Below, one piece after another: positions 5,664 to 11,926 of a DNA stretch of 15,396 nucleotides (within the stretch, counting starts at the first letter, position 1; the number at the start of each line of letters is the position of its first letter). The position numbers and the translations under genes are program-made. The DNA lies in the NCBI GenBank assembly GCA_946480485.1, contig CAMLJW010000078.1, positions 1 to 15,396 of the forward strand, written 5' to 3'. The stretch is from an uncultured Streptomyces sp. (GTDB lineage: Bacteria > Actinomycetota > Actinomycetes > Streptomycetales > Streptomycetaceae). Below the pieces are notes generated by a model. That model was given only the letters and a program-made list of their open reading frames with translations, ran no database searches and was not told the origin of the DNA.

Positions 5664-6911
5664 ATGCCCGACAGTGAGCCGCACCAGCCTCATTCCTCGT
5701 CTCCGTCGCCGGGCTCCGGCGAGGGCTCCACGCTGCTGCTGTGCGGTGCGCGGCTGACGGACGGCCGGGCCGTGGACGTGCGGGTGGGCGACGGGCGCAT
5801 CGAGGCGGTCGGCACGGCCGGCAGCCTCAGCGCGCACGCCGCCCGCGTGGACCTCGCCGGCTATCTGCTCCTGCCTGCCCCCGCGGAGGCGCACGCCCAC
5901 GGCGACACGGCCCTGTCGGCCAACGGCGACGGTCCGGTCTCGTACGACGGTCAGGACGTCCAGCGCCGCACGACCGAGGCCGCGCTGCTGCAGCTCGGGC
6001 ACGGTGCAACGGCGCTGCGCTCGCACGTACACGTGGGCGATGTCCAGGGGCTCGGCGCACTGACAGCTGTCCTCCAGGCGCGGCGTGCGCTGCGGGGGCT
6101 CGTCGAACTGACGACGGTCGCGATGCCGCGGTTGCTGACCGGACTCGCCGGGGCCGAAGGACTGGCGATACTGCGGGACGCGATGAAAATGGGCGCCTCC
6201 GTAGTGGGTGGCTGTCCGGATCTCGACCCCGACCCGACGGGGTACGTGGAGGCCGTCCTGGAGGTAGCTTCGGAGCACGGCTGCCCGGTCGACCTGCACA
6301 CGGACGGTGACGATCCCGCGCGGCTCGCGCGGTTCGCGGCCATGGCGGGCGGGCTGCGTCCCGGGGTGGCGCTCGGCCCGTGCGGCGGGCTCGCCCGGTT
6401 GCCCTCCCCAGTGGTGTCCCGGGCGGCGGATCAGCTCGCCGCAGCCGGAGTGACCGTGGTCTGCCTGCCGCAGGGCGGCTGCTCGGGCACCGACCGGCGG
6501 GGGACGGCTCCGGTACGGCTGCTGCGGGCGGCCGGGGTGCGCGTCGCGGCGGGCAGCGGGGCCCTGAGGGACGTATCGAATCCTGTGGGGCGCGGAGATC
6601 CGCTGGAGGCCGCATATCTACTGGCCTCGCGCTACGGGCTGCGGCCCGAGGACGCGTACGACGCCGTGAGCTCGTCGGCACGGGCACTGCTCGGGCTGCC
6701 CGAAGTGCGCGTGGAGGCGGGATTCCCGGCTGATCTGCTCGCCGTGCGCGGCGACCGGCTCGCGGGGGCGCTGGCGCTGGCGTACAGCCGGACCGTGGTG
6801 CACCGGGGGCGGATTGTGGCGCGGACCAGTGCGGTGCGCGAGTACTACGGGTCGGCTGCGGCTGCGGCGTTGGATCTGCCTCGGCAGGGGCGGACCGAGG
6901 AGCCCTCCTGA
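5664..6911 (+). CDS. amidohydrolase-superfamily protein, cytosine-deaminase-like, probably degenerate active site
   Basis: The 415-residue protein has the amidohydrolase layout: an N-terminal beta segment (RLTDGRAVDVRVGDGRIEAV), the metal-binding HAHGD (H77, H79), a barrel, and a C-terminal stretch like that of cytosine deaminase and related aminohydrolases (NPVGRGDPLEAAYLL). Those enzymes normally have HxDE, a later His (SHC or GHC type) and an Asp in the 'GADN' segment. Here the matching places read HTDG (H212, Glu replaced by G215), LGPCGG (His apparently replaced near P239) and AGSGALRD (Asp replaced near G299). It therefore keeps the fold but probably not the usual chemistry. The start ATG follows AGGAG by four bases, and the frame is intact with normal high-GC codon use, so it is not an obvious pseudogene. 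The substitutions are placed by eye from remembered family motifs. Confidence 0.8.
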   Translation: MPDSEPHQPHSSSPSPGSGEGSTLLLCGARLTDGRAVDVRVGDGRIEAVGTAGSLSAHAARVDLAGYLLLPAPAEAHAHGDTALSANGDGPVSYDGQDVQRRTTEAALLQLGHGATALRSHVHVGDVQGLGALTAVLQARRALRGLVELTTVAMPRLLTGLAGAEGLAILRDAMKMGASVVGGCPDLDPDPTGYVEAVLEVASEHGCPVDLHTDGDDPARLARFAAMAGGLRPGVALGPCGGLARLPSPVVSRAADQLAAAGVTVVCLPQGGCSGTDRRGTAPVRLLRAAGVRVAAGSGALRDVSNPVGRGDPLEAAYLLASRYGLRPEDAYDAVSSSARALLGLPEVRVEAGFPADLLAVRGDRLAGALALAYSRTVVHRGRIVARTSAVREYYGSAAAAALDLPRQGRTEEPS

Positions 6912-6935
6912 GGGAGGAATCAGGCCTCTGGCGGA

Positions 6936-6978
6936 CTTTGGGGTCCACGCGCGCTGGGGGTTCTTAGGGGTCCACGCG
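6936..6978. repeat. two 16-bp direct repeats with 27-bp period
   Basis: CTTTGGGGTCCACGCG (6936-6951) recurs as CTTAGGGGTCCACGCG (6963-6978) with one mismatch. On the minus strand one frame reads AWTPKNPQR then AWTPKSARG, a nine-residue repeat. No gene is evident; the repeat sits just after the amidohydrolase-like gene. Confidence 0.7.
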
Positions 6979-7070
6979 TGCCGCATGCGCCCGCGCCGGC
7001 GAGCAGGACGGCGGCGCAGCCGGCCGCCATGAGGGGCTTGCGTGCATGGCAGTGACGACGGTCTCCCGTT

Positions 7071-7088
7071 GGACGCCGCGCGGCGTCC
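7071..7088. other. 18-bp perfect palindrome
   Basis: GGACGCCG-CG-CGGCGTCC is a perfect inverted repeat in the 287-base gap between the amidohydrolase-like and reductase-like genes. It has no unpaired loop in the strict palindrome, so it could be a dimeric protein site or the base of a weak terminator. Apart from this, the direct repeats at 6936-6978 and a lipoprotein-signal-like minus-strand frame near 7034-6984, I see nothing in the gap. Confidence 0.5.
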
Positions 7089-7185
7089 ACCTCGTAAGTC
7101 AGTGATCTTTCTTGTGTCTCGCTGATCGTTCAAAAGGCCCATGGGTGATCCACAGGGTTGTGCGGCGGGTGCCGGCGTCCGGGCG

Positions 7186-7191
7186 TACGGT
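7186..7191 (+). promoter_or_regulatory. candidate -10 element for the reductase-like gene
   Basis: TACGGT fits TANNNT and ends seven bases before the ATG at 7199, so the mRNA could be leaderless or nearly so. The GGAG before the ATG is only two bases away, too close to work as a normal ribosome site. No convincing -35 is seen. Confidence 0.4.
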
Positions 7192-7198
7192 CGGAGAC

Positions 7199-7855
7199 AT
7201 GCGCATTGTCATCGCTGGAGGTCATGGTCAGATCGCGCTGCGGCTGGAGCGGCTGCTCGCCGCGCGCGGTGATGAGGTCGCGGGGATCATCCGCCGACCG
7301 GAGCAGGGCGACGATCTGCGGGCGGCCGGAGCCGAGCCGGTTCTGTGCGACCTGGAGTCGGCCTCGGTCGAGGAGGTCGCCGCGCATCTGCGGGGCGCGG
7401 ACGCCGCAGTGTTCGCGGCCGGCGCGGGTCCGGGAAGCGGCGCGGCCCGCAAGGACACTGTGGACCGGGGCGCCGCCGTCCTCCTCGCGGACGCAGCGGT
7501 GCGGGCCGGGGTGCGGCGGTACGTGGTGGTGTCGTCGATGGGAGCGGACCCGTCGCATCCCGGGGACGACGTCTTCGACGTGTACCTGCGCGCCAAGGGC
7601 GAGGCAGACGCGTACATACGCGGATTCAACAGCCTGGACTGGACGATCCTGCGCCCAGGAATGCTGACGAACGACGCCGGCACCGGCCTGGTACGCCTGG
7701 AGGTTTCCACGGGGCGCGGACCCATCCCGCGCGACGATGTCGCGGCCGTGCTGGCAGAGCTGGTGGACACTCCGGCGACGGCCGGGCTGACGCTGGAGCT
7801 GATCAGCGGGTTGGCGCCGGTTTCCGTGGCGGTGAAGTCGGTGGCGGGGAACTGA
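7199..7855 (+). CDS. NAD(P)-binding atypical short-chain reductase / NmrA-like protein
   Basis: The 218-residue protein is a compact Rossmann fold. It starts MRIVIAGGHGQIA with the dinucleotide-binding GGxGxxA at 7-13, continues with a strand ending IIRRPEQ (an Arg placed to prefer NADP), has VVSSMGAD near 110, and YLRAK (Y129, K133) as the short-chain dehydrogenase YxxxK pair. LRPGMLTN, also typical of this atypical group, follows. Such proteins bind NAD(P)H and act as small reductases, epimerase relatives or redox sensors; the substrate is unknown. The ATG at 7199 is supported by the start of the fold. It is monocistronic: a divergent tRNA follows and a hairpin lies about 90 bases past the stop. 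Confidence 0.88.
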   Translation: MRIVIAGGHGQIALRLERLLAARGDEVAGIIRRPEQGDDLRAAGAEPVLCDLESASVEEVAAHLRGADAAVFAAGAGPGSGAARKDTVDRGAAVLLADAAVRAGVRRYVVVSSMGADPSHPGDDVFDVYLRAKGEADAYIRGFNSLDWTILRPGMLTNDAGTGLVRLEVSTGRGPIPRDDVAAVLAELVDTPATAGLTLELISGLAPVSVAVKSVAGN

Positions 7856-8108
7856 GGGCTGCGGATCGGCTGAACACATCCTGCGAGTTCTACGAGTCCT
7901 ACGCCAGGGGGAGCCGGCCGGGGAATCCCGGTACAGCGTATCCGTCCAGCGCGGGGCTGGACGGCGCCAAGCGGCGCCTGCCTGCGCGACCCGGGGGACA
8001 ACCGGCACATCCGGGCACCTCCGTGGCTGATCGCCGGCAACGACGGACGGCGCACTCAACGCCACATCGAGGCACCGACCAACTACACCGGCGGACGAGC
8101 GGACATGG
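7856..8108. other. gap after the reductase-like gene, with two overlapping hairpins
   Basis: No gene is recognisable. CCGTCCAGC (7942-7950) pairs perfectly with GCTGGACGG (7956-7964) around GCGGG. Overlapping its end, GGCGCC (7963-7968) pairs with GGCGCC (7973-7978) around AAGC. The two stems share two bases, so they compete. The first is a likely terminator for the upstream gene. The remaining sequence has no tRNA-Tyr duplicate and no recognisable integrase or transposase fragment. Confidence 0.55.
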
Positions 8109-8146
8109 AAAACCCCTCTGGTCTACGTTCTCGCAGATCAGAGGGG
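8109..8146 (-). terminator. intrinsic terminator of tRNA-Tyr
   Basis: CCCCTCTGGTCT (8113-8124) pairs with AGATCAGAGGGG (8135-8146), 12 bp with one G-T pair. On the minus strand the stem is followed by TTTT (8112-8109), a classical intrinsic terminator, which is unusual in this GC-rich window. It begins about 14 bases past the tRNA 3' end. Confidence 0.85.
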
Positions 8147-8159
8147 GTCTCTCTCAGCG

Positions 8160-8241
8160 TGGCGGCGCCAGGATTCGAACCTGGGAAGGCTGAGCCGGCA
8201 GATTTACAGTCTGCTCCCTTTGGCCGCTCGGGCACACCGCC
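8160..8241 (-). tRNA. tRNA-Tyr (GTA)
   Basis: An 82-base class II tRNA on the minus strand: acceptor GGCGGTG with CGCCGCC (one G-T pair), TGCCCGAGCGGCC D arm, anticodon stem GCAGA/TCTGC with loop CTGTAAA and anticodon GTA (8207-8205), a long variable arm, and T loop GGTTCGAATCC. Discriminator A; CCA is not encoded. In S. coelicolor the 3' end of a tRNA-Tyr gene is the attachment site of the integrating element SLP1, next to yajQ; here yajQ is the neighbour and no element is inserted. The flanking sequence shows no second copy of the tRNA end. Confidence 0.95.
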
Positions 8242-8420
8242 GGGGTTGCTGCCCCTCAAACCGCCTTTCGGCGGTGCTCCGTGGCAACGACGTAAACGAT
8301 ACCCGATGCGCAGGACTGCTTGGCCACCCGATTGATCAGCGCTCCGGGGGCGGCAGGTGGCTAGGCTTATGCGGATGCAGCCCGGGCACCATGCCGGGCT
8401 CGGCGGCCACTCCACACACG

Positions 8421-8446
8421 CCGACACGCACCGACACGCACCGATA
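8421..8446. repeat. 10-bp tandem repeat in the yajQ leader
   Basis: CCGACACGCA occurs twice head to tail (8421-8440) and a third, degenerate unit CCGATAC follows, ending just before the AAGGAG ribosome site. It makes an adenine/cytosine-rich, weakly folding leader in front of yajQ. Confidence 0.7.
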
Positions 8447-8462
8447 CAAGGAGCCACAGGAC

Positions 8463-8951
8463 ATGGCCGACTCCAGTTTCGACATCGTCTCGAAGGTCGA
8501 GCGGCAGGAGGTCGACAACGCCCTCAACCAGGCCGCCAAGGAAATCTCGCAGCGCTACGACTTCAAGAACGTGGGCGCCTCCATCTCCTGGTCCGGCGAG
8601 AAGATCCTGATGGAGGCGAACTCCGAGGAGCGGGTCAAGGCCATCCTCGACGTCTTCCAGTCCAAGCTGATCAAGCGCGGTATCTCCCTGAAGGCGCTGG
8701 ACGCGGGTGAGCCGCAGCTCTCCGGCAAGGAGTACAAGATCTTTGCCTCGATCGAGGAGGGCATCTCCCAGGAGAACGCGAAGAAGGTGGCGAAGATCAT
8801 TCGCGACGAGGGCCCGAAGGGCGCGAAGGCCCAGGTCCAGGGCGACGAGCTGCGGGTCAGCTCGAAGAGCCGCGACGACCTGCAGGCCGTGATCGCCCTC
8901 TTGAAGGGCAAGGACTTCGACTTCGCCCTGCAGTTCGTCAACTACCGGTGA
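8463..8951 (+). CDS. yajQ: YajQ-family nucleotide-binding protein
   Basis: The 162-residue protein opens [20 protein letters not shown] and has [12 protein letters not shown], then [37 protein letters not shown] and a C-terminal [11 protein letters not shown]. All are hallmarks of YajQ (UPF0234), two ferredoxin-like domains of about 160 residues. Family members bind nucleotides or RNA, and in Xanthomonas one is a cyclic-di-GMP-binding regulator; the role in actinobacteria is not established. Start: ATG at 8463, nine bases after AAGGAG (8448-8453). It is a single gene, diverging from tRNA-Tyr and ended by a perfect hairpin. Confidence 0.96.
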   Translation: MADSSFDIVSKVERQEVDNALNQAAKEISQRYDFKNVGASISWSGEKILMEANSEERVKAILDVFQSKLIKRGISLKALDAGEPQLSGKEYKIFASIEEGISQENAKKVAKIIRDEGPKGAKAQVQGDELRVSSKSRDDLQAVIALLKGKDFDFALQFVNYR

Positions 8952-8974
8952 CCTCACGCTTGTTGCACGTGCAA

Positions 8975-9008
8975 GGGAGGGTGGGCACCCGACAGTGCCC
9001 ACCCTCCC
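8975..9008. terminator. terminator between yajQ and the glsB-like gene
   Basis: GGGAGGGTGGGCAC (8975-8988) pairs perfectly, 14 bp, with GTGCCCACCCTCCC (8995-9008) around CCGACA. It sits between two convergent genes and is symmetrical, so it can act in both directions. Confidence 0.88.
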
Positions 9009-9040
9009 GCCGGCTGGCTAACGACCTCAGGGGTGCGCGC

Positions 9041-9307
9041 TCAGTTGCGCGAGTTGCCGAGCAGGAGGCGGTAGACGATCAGGAGGGCGAGCGAGCCGCC
9101 GATCGCGGCGGCCCAGGTAGCGCCGTCGTAGAACTGCTTGGTGATCGGGTGGCCCAGCCAGCGGGCGGAGATCCAGCCGCCGATGAACGCACCCGCGATG
9201 CCGATGAGAGTCGTGCCAATGAAGCCGCCTGGGTCACGGCCCGGGAGCAGGAATTTGGCGATGGCGCCGGCCAGGAGCCCCAGAATGATCCAGCTGATGA
9301 TGCCCAT
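9041..9307 (-). CDS. GlsB/YeaQ/YmgE-family small membrane protein
   Basis: The 88-residue protein has three hydrophobic segments (about 2-20, 28-48 and 63-82) with the family's glycine pattern: IISWIILGLLAGAIAKFLLPG, then DPGGFIGTTLIGIAGAFIGGW, and a final AAIGGSLALLIVYRLL. Members are described as transglycosylase-associated or stress-response membrane proteins (GlsB, YeaQ), without a firmly known activity. The ATG at 9307 is at the natural family start; only a loose GGCAGG lies before it. The stop is 33 bases from the terminator shared with yajQ. The leader upstream is unusually rich in A and C on the coding strand. Confidence 0.93.
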   Translation of the reverse strand: MGIISWIILGLLAGAIAKFLLPGRDPGGFIGTTLIGIAGAFIGGWISARWLGHPITKQFYDGATWAAAIGGSLALLIVYRLLLGNSRN

Positions 9308-9324
9308 GCGGTGAACCTGCCCCT

Positions 9325-9346
9325 CTGTGCTGTGCCTGTGCTGTGA
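9325..9346. repeat. 11-bp tandem repeat upstream of the glsB-like gene
   Basis: CTGTGCTGTGC (9325-9335) is followed at once by CTGTGCTGTGA (9336-9346). The sequence on its right continues with many CTG/TTG-like units. Confidence 0.75.
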
Positions 9347-9594
9347 TCTTGCTCTCGCCAGGCTGTGTTGATGCCGCTCTTGTGCCGCTGTTGGCTTTGC
9401 CTGTGCTGCGGCTCTTGCCTCTGTTCGGTGCTGTTGCTGGGGAGGACGCCGCAGCGGCGTCGACCGGTTGCACTGATCAGCAGGGCGCGGCTCATGACAC
9501 GGCTCGGTTCCGGCCGACCCGGCTCAGCTTGGCGTTTAACTTCGCCGTGCTTTTGGCCTGCTGAGATTCATGATTTCCGGGACAGGGGACGCCG

Positions 9595-9626
9595 CCGTTA
9601 CTCACGCTTCGAGATGTTAGTAACGG
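9595..9626. other. 8-bp inverted repeat, operator-like
   Basis: CCGTTACT (9595-9602) and AGTAACGG (9619-9626) are perfect inverted copies with 16 bases between them. The AT-containing half-sites stand out in this GC-rich DNA. It could be a two-site operator, a weak hairpin, or an old transposon end; no adjacent regulator gene is present. Confidence 0.4.
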
Positions 9627-9753
9627 AGCGTCAGGGAGCGGCCGCAAAGAATGAGTCTCCTGTTGATGGCCCCGCCGTCGAGGCGCTGGACGTGTTGTCC
9701 GATTTCGGATCGAGTTGCCGGACGGCCACAGGGCGTAGACGCCGATACGCAAG

Positions 9754-9799
9754 GCCGCGATGCCGCGATGCCGCGATGCCGCGATGCCGCGATGCCGCG
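9754..9799. repeat. 8-bp tandem repeat GCCGCGAT, five full copies
   Basis: GCCGCGAT is repeated exactly five times (9754-9793) and ends in a partial sixth copy GCCGCG (9794-9799). It lies about 120 bases upstream of yccF in non-coding sequence. Such perfect short repeats can change copy number by slippage. Confidence 0.9.
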
Positions 9800-9861
9800 G
9801 GATCGTCTCCGAACGTTCTCGATCGCGCCACAAGGGCGCTGCGGTTCCACCTGAACGCGTG

Positions 9862-9892
9862 ACCAGCTGATACTGGTGGTAGCGGGTATGCT
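9862..9892 (+). promoter_or_regulatory. candidate yccF promoter with overlapping dyad
   Basis: TATGCT (9887-9892) is a good -10 (TANNNT). At the -35 position the sequence is poor (CAGCTG), but a dyad ACCAG-CTGATA-CTGGT (9862-9877) lies there, which could be an activator or repressor site. The transcript would start around 9899, giving a leader of about 20 bases that contains the ribosome site. Confidence 0.4.
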
Positions 9893-9919
9893 CGCGGATC
9901 GACCTGAGGGGTACTGATC

Positions 9920-10321
9920 ATGAAGCTGTTCAACCTGCTACTGAACATCATCTGGCTCGTCTTCTGTGGCATCTGGATGGCCATCGGCTACCTGATCGCC
10001 GCGCTGATCTGCTTCCTTTTGATCGTCACCATCCCATTCGGCATCGCGTCGCTACGCATCGCCGGCTTCGTCATCTGGCCGTTCGGCCGCACCACTGTGG
10101 AGCGGCCGGGGGCTGGGGCAGGATCGTTCATCGGCAACGTGATCTGGGTGATCTTCGCGGGGTGGTGGCTGGCTCTGGCCCACCTCGTCACGAGCATCCC
10201 GCTGTTCCTGTCGATCATTGGCATCCCATTCGGGTGGGCCAACCTCAAGCTGATCCCGGTCTCGCTGATGCCATTGGGGCGTGAAGTGGTGCCGACGGAT
10301 CAAGCCTTCGGAGGCAGGTGA
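9920..10321 (+). CDS. YccF-domain membrane protein (two repeats)
   Basis: The 133-residue protein consists of two tandem YccF units. The first is about 8-57, running from IWLVFCGIWMAIGYLIA through VTIPFGIASLRIAG to WPFG. The second is about 73-120, from VIWVIFAGWWLALAHLV through IIGIPFGWANLKL to LMPLG. Each has hydrophobic membrane segments and a conserved IPFG turn. The YccF family is widespread inner-membrane protein of unknown function. The start ATG follows GAGGGG (9906-9911) by eight bases. The gene stands alone on the plus strand and has a truncated relative on the opposite strand about 400 bases away, next to htpX. Confidence 0.93.
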   Translation: MKLFNLLLNIIWLVFCGIWMAIGYLIAALICFLLIVTIPFGIASLRIAGFVIWPFGRTTVERPGAGAGSFIGNVIWVIFAGWWLALAHLVTSIPLFLSIIGIPFGWANLKLIPVSLMPLGREVVPTDQAFGGR

Positions 10322-10464
10322 TCGTAGGAGCGGGTATCACACCTCTCCTCCCTTGGCATCGCAGGTGGGATCGCATGCGTGCACTTCCTCCGTATACCTC
10401 TCGGCTACACCGTCATCCGTCCGTCCTACAACTGCCGTCGCCGCCTCGATGGCCCCGAACGGTC

Positions 10465-10744
10465 CGCCGTTCCGTAGACGCGATCTTCTACAAGGCGCGG
10501 ACCGGCAAGTTGTGGCCGAACGTACTCAAGGAAACCGGTGCCACGATCCAAGCCTCGAAGCACTTCAACGCCTGGACGTCAGAAGACACCTGGAGCCGTG
10601 TGAACGCTGCCCTGGCGGGCGTGGAACAGGTCCCGCTCCCGGAGCTCCAGCTACTGCCCTCGATGCTCATCGAAGGGCGGCGTCGACCCGAGCGCGATGC
10701 TGAACGCAGAAGAACGATCCCGAACGGGATGCCAATTGCCGTAA
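10465..10744 (+). pseudogene. frameshifted remnant resembling an IS5-type transposase N-terminal domain
   Basis: From about 10465 one frame reads VRRSVDAIFYKARTGKLW and later HFNAWTSEDTWSRVNAAL and then LPELQLLPSMLIEG. This resembles the N-terminal domain of IS4/IS5-type transposases (pattern 'VDAIxYKxRTGxxW...FxxWxxDGTWxRIxxAL'). Near 10681 the frame breaks. Removing one base lets it continue as VDPSAMLNAEERS to a stop at 10742-10744, which reads more naturally after EGR. There is no catalytic DDE domain, no terminal inverted repeat and no recognisable start. The family assignment is by pattern only. Confidence 0.45.
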
Positions 10745-10832
10745 TGCAGAGCAGCACGCCGGCGAACAAGTAGCCGAGGGACAGCCAGAATCCGCTCAGG
10801 GTCGACCAAATGGCATGAAGAATTGGTCTCAC
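10704..10832 (-). pseudogene. truncated YccF-like gene overlapping the htpX stop
   Basis: A GTG at 10832 overlaps the htpX stop codon (GTGA). The first 42 residues read as one YccF unit: HAIWSTLSGFWLSLGYLFAG, then VLLCITAIGIPFGIVLLR. After that the family pattern (the expected WPFG) vanishes; the frame stays open to a TAG at 10488 but the rest (SGRRRPSMSIEGSSW and on) is not membrane-like and is antisense to the transposase-like remnant. It is best read as a yccF-type gene that lost its 3' half. The coupled start and conserved part mean a short membrane peptide could still be made. Confidence 0.6.
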
Positions 10833-11692
10833 TGGTGGCGACCTGCCATCTGCTCGAGCCGGGCAATGCGCTCCGCCATCGGCGGATGCGTGGAGAACAT
10901 CCTGGACATCCCCTGCCCTGGGCGGAAGGGGTTGGCGATCATCATGTGGCTTGCGGTCTCGATGCGCGGCTCGGTGGGCAGCGGAAGCTGCTTCGTGCCC
11001 GCCTCGAGCTTGCGCAGGGCGCTCGCGAGGGCCAGTGGGTCGCCGGTGAGCTGGGCTCCGGAGGCGTCGGCCTCGTACTCCCTGGAGCGGCTGATGGCGA
11101 GCTGGATCAGGGACGCGGCGAGCGGACCCAGGATCATGATCATTACCATGCCGAGGATACCGGGGCCGTCGTCGTCGTTGGAGCGGCCGATCGGGATCAG
11201 CCAGGCGAAGTTGACCAGGAACATGATCACGGAGGCGAGGGCGCCGGCGACCGACGAGATCAGGATGTCGCGGTTGTAGACGTGGCTCAGTTCGTGGCTG
11301 ATGACGCCGCGCAGTTCCCGCTCGTTCAGGATGCGCAGGATGCCGTCGGTACAACACACCGCCGCATTGCGAGGGTTGCGGCCCGTCGCGAACGCGTTGG
11401 GCGCCCCGGTCGGCGAGATGTACAGGCGTGGCATGGGTTGCCGGGCCTGGGTGGAGAGCTCCCGGACCATCCTGTACAGGGCCGGGGCCTCGAACTCGCT
11501 CACTGGACGCGCACGCATCGCGCGTAGCGCCAGCTTGTCGCTGTTCCAGTACGCGTACGCGTTCGTGCCGATCGCGATGAGCAGCGCGACGACGAGGCCC
11601 GTACGCCCGAAAAAGCTGCCGATGACGATGATGAGTGCGGACAGTCCCCCAAGGAGTACGGCGGTCCTGAGCCCGTTGTGCCGGCGGTGCAC
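10829..11692 (-). CDS. htpX: M48-family zinc metalloprotease, HtpX type
   Basis: The 287-residue protein has two N-terminal membrane segments (about 10-27 and 31-48), a protease core with HELSH (zinc ligands H133 and H137, catalytic E134), two more hydrophobic stretches (about 144-169 and 180-200), and [11 protein letters not shown] with the third ligand E205. It also carries [13 protein letters not shown] near the C-terminus, typical of HtpX. HtpX proteins are membrane proteases that remove damaged or misfolded membrane proteins, with the active site facing the cytoplasm. The start is GTG at 11692, preceded by GGAGGG at six bases. The gene lies downstream of nuoN but is separated from it by 234 bases and a terminator, so it has its own transcript. 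A YccF fragment overlaps its stop. Confidence 0.95.
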   Translation of the reverse strand: MHRRHNGLRTAVLLGGLSALIIVIGSFFGRTGLVVALLIAIGTNAYAYWNSDKLALRAMRARPVSEFEAPALYRMVRELSTQARQPMPRLYISPTGAPNAFATGRNPRNAAVCCTDGILRILNERELRGVISHELSHVYNRDILISSVAGALASVIMFLVNFAWLIPIGRSNDDDGPGILGMVMIMILGPLAASLIQLAISRSREYEADASGAQLTGDPLALASALRKLEAGTKQLPLPTEPRIETASHMMIANPFRPGQGMSRMFSTHPPMAERIARLEQMAGRHQ

Positions 11693-11875
11693 GGTACGCC
11701 CTCCAAGTCGTGCGGCAGGGGAACCCTTTGCCTGCTGATCTCTGTCGTCTCTGATTCCGTGAATTTACGGTCCAGTGGACCCTCCCGTACTGGTCAACGC
11801 CAGGCGGGGAGCTCCAGTTCCCTTGTGCGCGCGGCGGCGCGCGTGAGCCGTCCAGGTGAAGTCGGGCAACGCCGT

Positions 11876-11889
11876 GCACGCGCGCGTGC
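11876..11889. other. 14-bp perfect GC palindrome
   Basis: GCACGCG-CGCGTGC is a perfect palindrome between htpX and the nuo terminator. It may strengthen termination or be a protein site. Confidence 0.4.
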
Positions 11890-11895
11890 GGTTCT

Positions 11896-11917
11896 ATCGC
11901 CCACGCGCGCGGGCGAT
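11896..11917 (-). terminator. terminator of the nuo operon
   Basis: ATCGCCC (11896-11902) pairs with GGGCGAT (11911-11917) around an eight-base GC loop, starting nine bases past the nuoN stop on the minus strand. Confidence 0.6.
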
Positions 11918-11926
11918 GCGGTCGGC

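Larger units (their letters stand above)
9308..9919. other. 612-base gap with repeats, no recognised gene
   Basis: The gap holds an 11-bp tandem repeat (9325-9346), a tract without A on the plus strand (9372-9442), an inverted repeat (9595-9626), an 8-bp tandem repeat (9754-9799) and the yccF promoter region at the right end. Open frames exist on both strands, but none has a family pattern, a good start signal or normal streptomycete codon use. It looks like decayed or low-complexity DNA. Confidence 0.6.

Noticed and set aside
7856..8159. Scar of an integrated element beside tRNA-Tyr
   Set aside because: No second copy of the tRNA 3' end, no integrase fragment and no att-like direct repeat could be found by eye. 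The GGCGCC motifs there are short palindromes.
9343..9564. Small plus-strand frame of 73 codons starting with GTG
   Set aside because: It lies in the adenine-free low-complexity tract, has atypical codon use and no ribosome site, so its leucine-rich translation is not evidence of a membrane protein.
9754..9799. CRISPR array
   Set aside because: The 8-bp units are directly adjacent with no spacers, so it is a simple tandem repeat.
9631..9984. Minus-strand frame of 117 codons across the 8-bp repeat
   Set aside because: It includes the tandem repeat as an RHRGIAAS-type repeat and the antisense of the start of yccF; no family pattern or start signal.
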